The position numbers and the translations under genes were made by a program. A stretch of 64,000 nucleotides of DNA from Parietichytrium sp. I65-24A (taxonomy: Eukaryota > Sar > Bigyra > Thraustochytrida > Thraustochytriidae), in the NCBI GenBank assembly GCA_012862575.1, contig BLSF01000052.1:62001-126000 (forward strand), written 5' to 3'. The notes beneath the pieces were generated by a model that worked only from the letters and a program-made list of their open reading frames with translations, was not told where the DNA came from and made no database searches. Of the stretch, positions 29,281 to 39,595 are shown in pieces (positions within the stretch are counted from its first letter, which is position 1; every line of letters starts with the position of its first letter).

Positions 29281-30879
29281 TCACTTGAGCAGGGAAATGT
29301 ACATGAGGATGGCGGCAATAATTGCAACCAAAACAGCCCCGTAGAACAATGTCCGAGTTTCTTGCACCTTGCCAGCTTTCCCAGCTGGCTCCGGATGCTG
29401 GACGGTCTCGTTCGCGAGGGCGGACAGTTTGGCGAAAGGACATCCAGAGGCCTTTTTCTGAGCCTGTGCTGGGGCATTCTTTTGGTCCACTTTGATTCCC
29501 ATTAGCCCGTCCATCTCATGAAAGATCTCCACGTTGCAACGAAATGCAGAAATAGCTTCCTCAGCGATTTCATCGGCAACAGATGCAGATACATTCAATG
29601 CATCGAGCTTGTCGCGATACATGTTCTTGAAATCCTTGGCAGAGGAGATGTTGGCGAATTGATAAAAAGCAACACCCTCTCCTGACGGCGGGAGGGACAT
29701 TGCTTTGCACGCGACCCGCTTCAACGTCTGTCCGCCGCTCAAGTCTCCAAGGTAGCGCGTGTACGCGTGCGCAACCAATAGAAGTGGATTAGAGGAGGCA
29801 ATGGACTGGATGCGGTCGATGTAGGCTTGTGTCGCCTTGGAAGGAGTCTGGACGGGAGGTGCTGATGCCCACTTTGGCCCATAGTAGTACTCTAAGTCGG
29901 TCTCGAGGGTCTTGGTGCGGCCCAAGGTTTTTGGGAACCATAGACTGCGCAACGCCAGGGTCTCTGGCTTTCCTTGGCACGTTTCATCTTCGCAGATGCG
30001 GTCCCACTCGTCTTCCATGACGCGATAGACATGGTATAGCCGTGCAATGAGCTCTCTGTAGAGTTCTGCCCCAACCTTGCCTTTTAAGAAGGAGCGAACA
30101 AACTCTACATTCTCTGCCTCCCTATGAACCTCCTTGGTTCGCTCCTTGAGCACCTTGCGTAGCGAGACGGTACCATCCATTTGCTTTTTTGCACCAGAAG
30201 AGACTGGGCTCTCTGGCATATCCTCATCAAAGTTTACGCGAAGTCCAAAAAGAACAGGATCAACCACTGGCGGTTCGCCCTCCACTGTCTCGTTCATTTT
30301 CTTGAACGGGCACTCCATGGAAAATTTTGGACATTCGCCGTGCACCTTCTTTTGCTCCTTGGACATGGTGTGCACAGTCGCCATCAGGTTGACCAGCGCT
30401 TGGTGCGGATCATCCGAGCTGCCCTCGGTTGCGGCGACCCGATGCGACGTTGGAACGTCTTCCATCTTCTTCCACACTTGCTCCATGGACTCGCACGTTT
30501 TGAAAGGGCACGATGCTGGGTTCTCGCTCTCGGCTACGGGAACAGATCCGCTTGCGCCATGTCCAGCGTCGTCGCTCTTCTTCTGGAGCTGGTGGAACGG
30601 GCATTTTGACACATCTCCGCCGACCATTGGCGGGTGACCTTCCGCCACGGATGCCACGGGTGCCATCTTGGGAGACCCACTACTAGCCCGGGTAAATGCG
30701 GGACACTTTTCCACAGCCTTCTTGGCCTCCGGGCTCTTGGCCATTTCCGCAAATGGACATCCTTTCGAACCGGATGGCGACTTGCCCTTATGGTTCGCGA
30801 AAGCAGGACAGTTCTCGGCAACGTTGGCTACATCAATGCCGCCCAGGCCATTTGCAAAAGCCCTTTCCACCACAGTCAT
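29281..30879 (-). CDS. Heme oxygenase, membrane-anchored, with a long N-terminal Cys-Pro (heme regulatory motif) array
   Basis: Opens heme to biliverdin, Fe2+ and CO at the ER membrane. ATG at 30879 (532 residues) is preferred over an upstream in-frame start that would only translate a tatgca-type repeat. The catalytic domain is at about 235-460: proximal-ligand segment 'KERTKEVHREAENVEF' with His252, and the distal-helix block 'YTRYLGDLSGGQTLKR'. A C-terminal hydrophobic helix (about 510-532) anchors it as in HO-1/HO-2. The unusual part is residues 1-230: seven Cys-Pro motifs at Cys24, 41, 59, 93, 124, 183 and 190 (types CPAF, CPFA, CPFH, CPFK, CPKF), plus an eighth at Cys480 just before the anchor. 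CP motifs are the heme regulatory motifs of HO-2 and other heme-sensing proteins. Heme or redox sensing by this tail is inferred. Confidence 0.93.
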   Translation of the reverse strand: MTVVERAFANGLGGIDVANVAENCPAFANHKGKSPSGSKGCPFAEMAKSPEAKKAVEKCPAFTRASSGSPKMAPVASVAEGHPPMVGGDVSKCPFHQLQKKSDDAGHGASGSVPVAESENPASCPFKTCESMEQVWKKMEDVPTSHRVAATEGSSDDPHQALVNLMATVHTMSKEQKKVHGECPKFSMECPFKKMNETVEGEPPVVDPVLFGLRVNFDEDMPESPVSSGAKKQMDGTVSLRKVLKERTKEVHREAENVEFVRSFLKGKVGAELYRELIARLYHVYRVMEDEWDRICEDETCQGKPETLALRSLWFPKTLGRTKTLETDLEYYYGPKWASAPPVQTPSKATQAYIDRIQSIASSNPLLLVAHAYTRYLGDLSGGQTLKRVACKAMSLPPSGEGVAFYQFANISSAKDFKNMYRDKLDALNVSASVADEIAEEAISAFRCNVEIFHEMDGLMGIKVDQKNAPAQAQKKASGCPFAKLSALANETVQHPEPAGKAGKVQETRTLFYGAVLVAIIAAILMYISLLK

Positions 30880-32538
30880 TTTCCTCCCAAAAAGTGTCGC
30901 ACTTTTCACAGCTTCTCTGCCGACTTGACCGCAATCCGCGCTGTGATGCAACGTATACACGTACGAAAGTATGCAAGTATGCAAGTATGCAAGTATGCTC
31001 CGCGCTGCTGCTGCTGTTGCTGCTCCTCAAAAGAGTGATGTTCTTACGTATACTCTCTTCCTCCGCCGCCACCTCTCGCGCGTTTGATGTTTGCTGGTGT
31101 GTGGAATTTGGACTCGCGACTACATATTAATACATCAATACCAAAACACTATGTAATCTATGTCGCACTACTACACTGTAGACGCGCAGCATAGTATAGC
31201 CTAGTACAAGTACACGGAATGGTAGGACCCTGTTAATAGGACTAGTATGAAAAGTATTGGCCGACTGATAGCAGGACTATTAGAAGGTGATGGTCGGGAA
31301 AATGCTTGAGAAGTACCTTCGACCGGTAGTCTCGGATAAGGTTTACTATAGCTGTGGTACTCTCGGTGAGTGAAAAAATGGGCACCAGAAAAGCTTAGTG
31401 AAGTATTCTGGCAAAATGAGAGATGCTTCTCGCACAAAATACAGTGCATTACTAATAAAACAATGTTAATTTATAGTGAGTCTGGTATTAGCGTAACGCG
31501 CGGAATGTTCTGTTGAAATTTACGGTTAAAATTTGAATTTTGAATTATTTTTCTTGTTTTGAGACTGATTTATTTATTTTGAGAGAAAATTGATTGAATT
31601 TTGGAATGAGATTCGGGTTCGAGCCTTCCCAAAATCTCATCTAAAAAACCAAGATCCACGCTTTTCTTGTGAGAAGATTGCGTTTCATCTCATCCTTTCT
31701 CACAACATTCATAAAATCAACGTCAACTTGTAAAACTTCAAGATGGCTAGTACTAGTAAACTTATAAAGTCCTCGGGCAATTCGCCTTGTGCCTCATTGG
31801 ACCTTTCTATAAGCTCGTCTACTCAAAAACATAACTAGCAGCCATACACCTCCTTTTAGCAATAATGTCTATATGTTGGATAGGGATTGTCTCTCGCACC
31901 CTTTCCATTCCGGGCCCTCACCTAGTCTACTCTTACACTTTAATGATAACCATTTTCTGTAAGAGTTGCTCCGGATAGGGCGAGGGATTAGGGTAAAAGG
32001 TAAGATGGGTGAGTTTTGGCTGTGATTGGCGGAAGGGAGGCGTGTATGATGCAAATGCAAATGGCATAAACGCGAAAGATTGAAACGAGAGAGCCCTAAT
32101 TGCATGTTTCGTGAACTGATTTGACTTGCCAAAGTGCGGGCGCACACGCAGCCATCGAACCAATGAGAAGGCATCGTGAATTGAAGGAGTGAGGAAAAGC
32201 TTTGCAAGTCGGAACAACCTTCGGGAACCCTCAAAAAGGACGGAACGAATTTGTGGTCTTGAGTGTTTGGAGCATTTTGGAGCCAGGTCTGCTTCTGCAT
32301 GCGCATAATTTTCGCTGCGCAGATTCGGTTCACTGTCAGTACGGGTGCAGCCGCTGAAGAGCACTAGCTCAATCCTGCCCAATCACAGAGGCTTGAAGGA
32401 CTGCGTGTACGGTTAATTTGACGAGTATTGCGTTGCAGTTCGTCAGCAGAAACTGTCCATGGAGAAACCGAGAAAAATTACACCGTGGTTGGTTCTGTTT
32501 CAGGGATTTAGGTAAGAACAAACACTTTTAAATACTGC
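30880..32538. other. 1.66-kb intergenic region, no gene seen
   Basis: 5' flank of the heme oxygenase gene and 3' flank of SCOT. Contains an 8-bp array (aagtatgc, 30967-30998). Overlapping minus frames at 31869-32382 have arginine/serine-rich, domain-free translations and are not called. Confidence 0.55.
30967..30998. repeat. Four tandem copies of aagtatgc
   Basis: Perfect 8-bp units 90-120 bp upstream of the heme oxygenase start codon. Confidence 0.9.
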
Positions 32539-34197
32539 TTACTGATCCATCTTCACGAGAGGGTCAGCGACGTCAAAGCTGCAACCGGTTGCTGCGCGAA
32601 TATCTTCAAGGCTGACATCCGAGGCGATCTCCACCAGGGTCATCTTGCCCTTCTTGTCAAAATCGAAGACACCCATTTCGGTGATGACGCGGTCAACAAC
32701 GCCCTTGCCGGTCAAAGGCAGGTTGCACTGTTCGAGAATCTTGTGAGCATTGCCCTTGGCGGTGTGCTCCATAGTAACCACAACCCTGGTTCCGCTGCTT
32801 ACGAGGTCCATTGCGCCTGCGAGCAAGAACACATAGCAAGAAGCGACAACAAATTTACACGAGTACGGCAGCGGTTAGCATATGCCACAAGAACAAAGTA
32901 AAGAAAGAGAACAAAGCCAATGCCCCACAGCAGAGTGTATCAACTTACCGCCCATTCCCTTGACCATCTTGCCAGGGATAATCCAGTTTGCGAGATCGCC
33001 ATTGGAAGCGACTTGCAGGGCTCCAAGGACAGTGAGGTCGACGTGAGCGCCACGAATCATACCGAAAGACTCGGAGCTAGAGAACGTAGATGATGACTTG
33101 ATCATCGTGACAGTTTCCTTTCCAGCGTTGATGAGGTCAGGGTCCACGTTGTCCTCGGTTGGGTAAGGCCCGAATCCAAGCAAGCCGTTCTCAGACTGCA
33201 TCTCGATGTGAATGTCCGATGGAAGATAGTTGGCAGCCATGGTGGGCAATCCGATTCCGAGGTTGACATACATACCATCCTTGAATTCCTTGGCAGCGCG
33301 CTTGATGATGCGTTCGCGCATAGGGTTGAGGCCCTTGCCATCAGAGTTTGGGTTAAAAACAGTGCGCTTCTCGATTCTCTTCTCATAGCTTGGGCCCTTG
33401 ATAAGACGGTGCACGTAGATACCCGGGAGGTGAATATCATCCGGGTCGAGCTCACCAGCAGGAACGATCTCCTCCACTTCGGCAATGCAGATCTTGCCCG
33501 CCTTTGCGCACTCTGGGTTAAAGTTGCGAGCGGTCTTACGGAAGATAATGTTTCCGCGAGTATCCGCCTTGTACCCTTTGATGAGGGCAAAGTCGCCAGT
33601 AATGGCCTCCTCCATGATGTACCTCTTGCCGTTGAACTCGCGGGACTCGCGAGCCTTGGCTTTGATGACGCCTTCTCCCTCCATGGATCCACCGGCGCCA
33701 AACTTGATTGGAAATCCGCCCTCCTCAATCAGGGTCTGGGCTCCGGTAGGTGTGTAAAACGCGGGAATACCAGCGCCTCCAGCGCGAAGCCGCTCTGCCA
33801 AGGTGCCCTGTGGAGTGAGTTCGACCTCGAGCTGTCCAGACAGGTACAGCTCCTCGAACTTTTTGTTCTCTCCCACGTACGAGCTGATCATGCGCTTGAT
33901 CTGGCCAGTCTGCAGGAGCAGCCCAAGCCCAAACTTGTCCACACCCGCATTGTTGGACACCGCGGTGAGTTCCTTCGGTCCTTTCTTCACAAGCGCTGCG
34001 ATGAGATTCTCAGGAATGCCGCACAATCCAAACCCTCCCACCAGAAGTTTGCTGCCATCCTTGATGTCAGCCACGGCCTCCTCCGCGCTTTCAAAGATCT
34101 TGTTCGAGGACGCCTGCACTGAGAACAGGCGGCGGCTTCCAGCCACGAACCCAGGTCGCGAGACTCCAGCAAAGAGTTTGCTCTGCCGAGACAGCAT
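32539..34197 (-). CDS. OXCT1: Succinyl-CoA:3-ketoacid CoA-transferase (SCOT), mitochondrial, two exons
   Basis: Transfers CoA from succinyl-CoA to acetoacetate, the key step of ketone-body use in the mitochondrial matrix. Exon 1 is 34197-32949 and exon 2 is 32816-32539, with a 132-nt GT-AG intron (32948-32817; donor GTAAGT, acceptor tgctcgcag). The splice restores the conserved '[13 protein letters not shown]' block in phase 1 and gives 508 residues, about the usual length. The N-terminus (Arg/Ser/Phe-rich, about 30 residues) is a typical mitochondrial presequence. The alpha part starts '[17 protein letters not shown]' with '[15 protein letters not shown]'; the beta part carries the catalytic glutamate in '[12 protein letters not shown]' (Glu336) and '[14 protein letters not shown]'. 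Both subunit types are fused in one chain, as in animals and many protists. Confidence 0.95.
32817..32948 (-). other. Intron of the SCOT gene
   Basis: 132 nt, donor G|GTAAGT and acceptor gctcgcag|GC on the minus strand; removing it fuses two frames into the conserved SCOT C-terminal sequence in phase. Confidence 0.92.
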
Positions 34198-35286
34198 CTT
34201 CTTTAACTCTTTCTTTCACGTCGCTTCAGACCACACCAACACGCGAACGCAATGCAACGCAATCTCTCTCTCTCTCTCTGCAATCGATGGGCAATCAATC
34301 GATGACACCCTTCGTTTGCCACAGTGTTTGGGGACTGCAGACCGCTCCACTCTATCTATCCCAGAGGCATTTATGTTCACACAAGCCAAAGCAAACAAGC
34401 AAGCACTTCCATTACTTCCATTCAGGTAGCAAATTTCGTCTCCACTTAGTCCTCACCTAGCCTCCCTACGCCCGCCACCTTACCGAGATAATTAGTGTTA
34501 TAACTAGCACTGGATGGGATGAGGCGTGAATTGGAGAGGTGGTTAGGGGAAATGGTGATAGTTGTGATAGTAGCCTAGTTTTAGTTGAATTTGTAATTTT
34601 TGACTTGGAAGAGCTTCGGGTAAGTGGATTTATCAGTGTGGTATTCATTGCTATGCTTTGTGCTTGTGCATTTTCCATTCATCTTTTTTCGTTTGGAAGA
34701 TTTTTTCGATCACGCTTTGCATGAGTCGTTCGTGTTACGATGTCACGATAGTCACGAACGAAACTCTGAAAGATTGACAAGTTTTGACATTTCTGACTGT
34801 GATCTCCGAATGCTGTGAATGCTGAGTTGTGGTTTCTTGTCTGCTTTCCTGTGATGGACGAGATGGACGTGCAACGTGCTGTTATTGGTTTGTGGAATGA
34901 CCTGTTCTACATGTGTATCGTTCAAGTGCTCGAGTTCAAGTTCAAGTTGTGCTGCATTGCAGTGAGCTAATGAGCTTTTGACAGCTGTTCCGCCTGTCAA
35001 ATGTCAATCAAAAGGAGTAACTTATGTATGCAAAGGCGGTTCACGGAGTTGAAAGTGCGAAGCGGGTCCGAACGCCGTGATCGATGCGCTGCTCCTTTTG
35101 TTTGGAGTCTCAGTTGGGACGTTGCTCGCGGATGGAGAGCGATGGAGAGCGCACCGCCGATCCCGCATTGCGGTTGTCGGGGCACAAAAAGCCCTCCCTT
35201 ACCCTCTGTTACGTACTCGGGCTCAACCCAGCTGATCTCCACGTCCCACTGGCCTCCACGTTACTCTAAATGTCTGAGCTCCGTGA

Positions 35287-35600
35287 TTAAGATGGTAAAG
35301 GAGATATTTCGCCAACTTTGGTGTTTCCGATGTAGATGGCTTGGAATGGTTTGGATACTCTGTTCAAGTTGAACGCGCAGTTCCGAATCCGAACAAAGAG
35401 GACTGCTGCAGTCGGCGCCGAATCGGATAGTTGGCCAAATACTGAGAAGACGGCTTTCTTTGTTGGGAATTGCCTTGGATGGACCGAAAGGCGGGCTCTT
35501 CCGGCGGAGATCTCGACGTCCAAGGTCAACTTCGCCCTCTTGTCCCGTGTACTACTAGATACATCGCTCCAGCGGAAGGGCTATTCTTCCCCGCCCATCA
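35287..35600 (-). other. Protein-like open stretch without ATG (weak, maybe exon or remnant)
   Basis: On the minus strand the frame is open between stops with a well-balanced composition ('KLTLDVEISAGRARLSV', 'VRIRNCAFNLNRVSKPFQ', 'IYIGNTKVGEI'). It has no in-frame ATG near its 5' end. A second coding-like stretch in another frame follows at about 35000-35240 ('WDVEISWVEPEYVTEGKGG'). It could be a spliced small gene or a decaying one; no family recognised. Confidence 0.25.
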
Positions 35601-36710
35601 AATTACGATTTGCTTTGGCCTGCAAAAGGGAAGCTGCTGACCCTGCCTTTGAATCAAAAGTCTTGAGTCGCGAACTGCGAACTGCGAACTGAGAAATGAC
35701 GAATGGCATGCCATCGCGTGTCAATGTGAAAAACTCTGACATGAGAAACTCTCAACTATCCAATTCTACAACCCTGAGCACTGTGTTTCTTAAACTGCCT
35801 GCTCTGCTGAATGCCTTTCAGCTCGCAACGTTTTGTCCAACGTTATCTCGCATGAAAGCCTTCCCATTTGACCAACCTCATTTCCTTTTCCTGTTTTGGC
35901 GAACTGTTCATAAGCAACGAACAAAAGAACAACAAATGAATCAGAGCTGAATGAATTTGGAACGTTCCCTTCGCTAAGCCTCTCTATGCGGACGATAATA
36001 GTGTTCGTGACATAGAGCTATCTATAAGAGTTGCCTGCTACTGAGTATGCGAAAGATACACGCTTTGCAAGCATTGCAAGCTTTGCAAATTGCATTCTCT
36101 GGGTCCATGAATATCCATAAGTGAAATCTTCCAGGACCGTTCCTCCCAATTCTCCGACGCCAATATCTCACCGATACTCCCATTCATCCCAGGCATACGC
36201 ACACTTCTGGCGTCGCTCCCCTCATCACCAAAAAGGCACGGCATCATGAACGAACCTCCCTTGCATTTGCATACATTCCCCCATTGTCGCAACCTTACCC
36301 GAATGACTTAATTGCCTGGTAGCCCCCCGGAAAACATTAATATTGAAGGTAGATCGCCTGGTAAGAGTGGAGAGGAAGGCGAGCAAAGATGCAAAGTGGT
36401 CTCGAATGGCAAGCAAAGCAGACCCCGAACGCAGGAGAGAGAGAGAGAGCAAGGAGTGGAGAACCGAACGAGTTGGAGGCGGAGAACCCGAAAGGAGAGG
36501 TGGTGAAGAACCGGAACTCAGGAGAAGCAAAGACGTGCGACGTGGAAAGATTGGACAAAGTCGGCGCAAAAGATAGACGGTTGTTTGAGGAAACAGTGGT
36601 GTTTGTTCATTGATTTGTTGATTCCTTGAATTGCGGTTGTGGTTGTTTCTTGAGCCAAAGGGTCATTTGTCTCGCGGTTGGATTGTCTGCGAGCTCGAAT
36701 TCGACTCTGC

Positions 36711-36733
36711 TACTGCTGCTGCTGCTGCTGCGG
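36711..36733. repeat. (CTG)n trinucleotide run in the 5' flank of paralogue A
   Basis: Seven CTG-type units about 100 bp upstream of the start codon at 36830. Confidence 0.88.
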
Positions 36734-36829
36734 AATTCCGTTTCGTGAGCTCGTGTTGGACTGTTCGAGAGGTTGACGTGGAGGCCAGTCTGTGCATTTC
36801 GCTCAAGCCAATATTTTAGGATTGGAGAA

Positions 36830-39595
36830 ATGGATCGCCTGAGAAGACATTCGTTTGTCAACGCCATGAACCGCGCCATTGAGCGCGCTCAAAAGGTGCT
36901 GGACACGACCAAGAGACCGGTGTTCCCGCACGAGGCGGCACACGAGTACTCGGACAAATTTGCTCTCGTAGAAAGAGCGGCCAACAGTAGTCTGGCGGCA
37001 CTCGTGACAATACTGGAATCTCTTGGGCTGTCCAGCGACGACATGAAGCAGCTGGAGCAACTAGCTCGTGACGAAAGTGTTGTGACCCTTCGCTTCGAAG
37101 CAGAAAGCTCTTGCACTTTTGCACGCACTTCCGAGCGAAAGTCGGAGTCTGCCGTTCAGCACGAAACTGAAGTATTTGGAAGCAAAATCCGAAACAAAAC
37201 AATCACAACAATCACGGAACATTTTTGGAAATACGACCACACGTTTCGGATTCTCCTGGTCCGAGGTAACGACACTGCTGGCGCCAAGGTTTTACAAGAG
37301 AGAACTGCAAACACGGAGCTCATGACAACCGCATCTCCGAAGGAAAGCCCTTTTCCAGAAAAACGGGTGTTTGATGTTCAAGAGGTAATCATTTCTGGCA
37401 TTTTGGCCCTCTTGAATGGTAGACAAGGCACATTCCAAATAGATCGATCGGATGCCAAGTGTTATACGCCAAGCTCGAACCCGGATATCGAGAAAGTGCT
37501 AAGTCTGTTTAAGAGGCTGCAGAGTTGGTGCGCAGGGGTTCGGAGCCACCTACGCGCTCAACTTATGAGCGCCATCTCCCGTTTTCAAGCGGAGCCCTCG
37601 AACAGGGTACTTCCTGACGGCGCCTCCGTGTTCTGCCCAGTGCTTCCTCTCTTTGAGCCTCTGGAGGGAGACCTTGCGGACGCAAAGGGGAGCAAGGAAC
37701 TCATTTCCCTCGACGCTGTCGACAAATTTTTGGACGAGCATAAAAAGGATCTCTTGTCGAGGATCAGAGCTATTGGCACAGGGTTTCCAGATCCCCAAGA
37801 TCCTCGGACGGAGCTGATGAGCTCCCAGGAGGCATCGATATGCTTTCTGACTGATCACTTCGATGCACTGATTTCGGCGCTTTATTCGTGCGTAGCCTTC
37901 ATTGACGAGATGATCCGAGCTCAGTTAATCGAGGCGATCGGTAAGGAGGTCACGCCAGCGCTCATGGAGGACTACATGCGCTTTCACTACCGCAAAATGT
38001 ACTCGGAGAACGTCTTCCAACCATTCTCTTTCGATGTCAAACGTGAAGGCTTTGCTCCTGAAGGCTCACTTTCCATCACCGGCGCAGAGGGCGAAGACGG
38101 GAAGCGGGAGATCGTAACCTGTGTCATGAAGCGAGAGGGCGAGGACGCAGTGCCAATGAGATTTCGACTCAGCGCGTCCGCCATGGTGGAGATGCAGGGC
38201 CCGCAGTACGTGCATGGATACTTGTCCCAGCAGTTCTCTGACTCGCCGAGTGGAACTCTCAGCCTCACTGCGCGCGCGCGACAATTCAGCAACTTTGTGC
38301 TTCTTGTGGGTCGCATCGCGGCCAAGGACGAATTCGAGCCAAAGCATGCGCTGATTCTGCAAAACAAAGACTGTGCGATCATCCCTCTCCTTTTGGAGCC
38401 CCTCCCCACTGCAAAGGCATTCCGCGACGCCATCGAGTCACTTTCGCCAGAGCAGCAGGACTTTGCTCGTGCGGTGCGGGCAATGCAGCTGGAGTCGACT
38501 CTGTTCGGCGTTGCGATCGTGGAAATCAAGCCGCAACTGGAGTTGCTGCTGCGACTTCCCCAAGGCGCGCTCACGAAAGAGATCAAGCTGACGCAAGATC
38601 TTGTGAAGCTATTTATCGAGTACCAGGTGCCTTGCGATCTGGTCACTTACGACGGCGAGGAAGACGCCCCAGTGGTGACAAAGCTGGAAAAGGTGAGAGA
38701 GCACGTAAAGGCAGTATTGGAGATGATCAAAGGATCTGAGGCAGAAGATCTTGAGGAGGTCAAGCAACATGCGGTCAACAGTGTTTTTGGGGCTATTGAA
38801 TCGAACTCGTTCTCGGCCCCGTTTGGAAGGGGTGGTGAACCATCGCCTCCTCTGCCGATGGCTATGGAAGCACTTCCTTCTGCTGCTGCTGCCCCTCGCT
38901 TTGGAGGCGGTTCAAGAGGCGGCCGTGGAGGAGGCGGAGATCGGAGCTCAGGGATCATGTTTCGCAAGTCTGCTGCTGCCCCAATGCATGTTGCCGCTAG
39001 CGCTCCTCCTCCTCCTCCTGCTCCTGTGAATGCAAGCAGGCCCATGCCTGTCCCTCACCCAACGACAAATACTCCAAATGCGAAACCTCAACAGGTAGAC
39101 CATATGGATGTTGGAGAAGAGGACAAAGATGACGAGAGCGTTGATTTGACTCATATTCCTGCAAGTCTGGACGCTCGAATCGAGAGGCTTGATCCACACG
39201 CTGCTTTAAGGCCGACAAAAGTTGTCGCTTTAGATTCGTGGCAGCTTGAATCGTTTCGAAATCTTCTTGCCAGAAGTCCGACCGCTAGGACGCTCAACGA
39301 GAATATTCTGAAAGACAAGAAAGCACAAGCTATGGATCTCTTGGACGCCTTGTCCCGATCCGGGGATCTCCCACTCATCGGCACCCAGCTGCACGTAATT
39401 GTTGCGACCACTCACTGTTTTGATACCACTGTAATGCAGTCTGTTTGGAAGCGAAATATCAACCCAATTGAGCGGATCGAGAGATCCTCCGCAATAGTCG
39501 CTGGGTCGATCCTCGGGAAGCGAGTCGACAATCTCTTGACAGAGTCCGCTTGTAAGCGATTGAGGGACAACTCTCCACAGCTCTTCCAAGAGTAG
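36830..39595 (+). CDS. Tandem paralogue A, large protein of unrecognised family
   Basis: A 921-residue protein, no family recognised. The start at 36830 is chosen because it aligns with the first Met of paralogue B; the frame is open 19 codons further up. Recognisable parts: a charged N-terminus with 'RPVFPHEAAHEYSDKFALVE' (paralogue B has the same block), a middle segment (residues about 372-639) almost identical to B, a disordered segment (about 670-770) with GGGSRGGRGGGG and poly-Pro, and a C-terminal domain with 'RIERLDPHAALRPTK', 'MDLLDALSRSGDLPL' and 'LHVIVATTHCFD'. No signal peptide or membrane helices, so it is probably cytosolic or nuclear. It sits head-to-tail with paralogue B, 1.1 kb apart. 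Confidence 0.85.
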   Translation: MDRLRRHSFVNAMNRAIERAQKVLDTTKRPVFPHEAAHEYSDKFALVERAANSSLAALVTILESLGLSSDDMKQLEQLARDESVVTLRFEAESSCTFARTSERKSESAVQHETEVFGSKIRNKTITTITEHFWKYDHTFRILLVRGNDTAGAKVLQERTANTELMTTASPKESPFPEKRVFDVQEVIISGILALLNGRQGTFQIDRSDAKCYTPSSNPDIEKVLSLFKRLQSWCAGVRSHLRAQLMSAISRFQAEPSNRVLPDGASVFCPVLPLFEPLEGDLADAKGSKELISLDAVDKFLDEHKKDLLSRIRAIGTGFPDPQDPRTELMSSQEASICFLTDHFDALISALYSCVAFIDEMIRAQLIEAIGKEVTPALMEDYMRFHYRKMYSENVFQPFSFDVKREGFAPEGSLSITGAEGEDGKREIVTCVMKREGEDAVPMRFRLSASAMVEMQGPQYVHGYLSQQFSDSPSGTLSLTARARQFSNFVLLVGRIAAKDEFEPKHALILQNKDCAIIPLLLEPLPTAKAFRDAIESLSPEQQDFARAVRAMQLESTLFGVAIVEIKPQLELLLRLPQGALTKEIKLTQDLVKLFIEYQVPCDLVTYDGEEDAPVVTKLEKVREHVKAVLEMIKGSEAEDLEEVKQHAVNSVFGAIESNSFSAPFGRGGEPSPPLPMAMEALPSAAAAPRFGGGSRGGRGGGGDRSSGIMFRKSAAAPMHVAASAPPPPPAPVNASRPMPVPHPTTNTPNAKPQQVDHMDVGEEDKDDESVDLTHIPASLDARIERLDPHAALRPTKVVALDSWQLESFRNLLARSPTARTLNENILKDKKAQAMDLLDALSRSGDLPLIGTQLHVIVATTHCFDTTVMQSVWKRNINPIERIERSSAIVAGSILGKRVDNLLTESACKRLRDNSPQLFQE
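37943..38746 (+). repeat. 804-bp block nearly identical to 41810-42613 (copy in paralogue A)
   Basis: Reading the two copies against each other shows two mismatches (38088 A vs 41955 G; 38160 G vs 42027 A), both amino-acid changing, at a constant offset of 3,867. Immediately outside, the genes diverge: three synonymous differences in the 22 bp before the block and no alignment after it. Confidence 0.93.

Larger units (their letters stand above)
34198..36829. other. 2.6-kb divergent intergenic region between SCOT and paralogue A
   Basis: Serves as 5' flank of both SCOT (-) and paralogue A (+). A ct run (34261-34280) is close to the SCOT start, and a (CTG)n run (36711-36733) is close to the paralogue A start. 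A weak minus-strand coding-like stretch at 35287-35600 is listed separately. Confidence 0.55.

Noticed and set aside
31610-31640. tRNA-like B-box (gggttcgagcc)
   Set aside because: Flanking bases do not form a T-arm stem and no A-box is present upstream.
31869-32382. Two overlapping minus frames of about 150 codons
   Set aside because: Low-information translations in two frames at once, no domain, no splice signals.
37987-38646. 219-codon minus frames repeated in both paralogues (also 41854-42513)
   Set aside because: They are antisense frames of the shared 804-bp block; their near identity only reflects the gene conversion.
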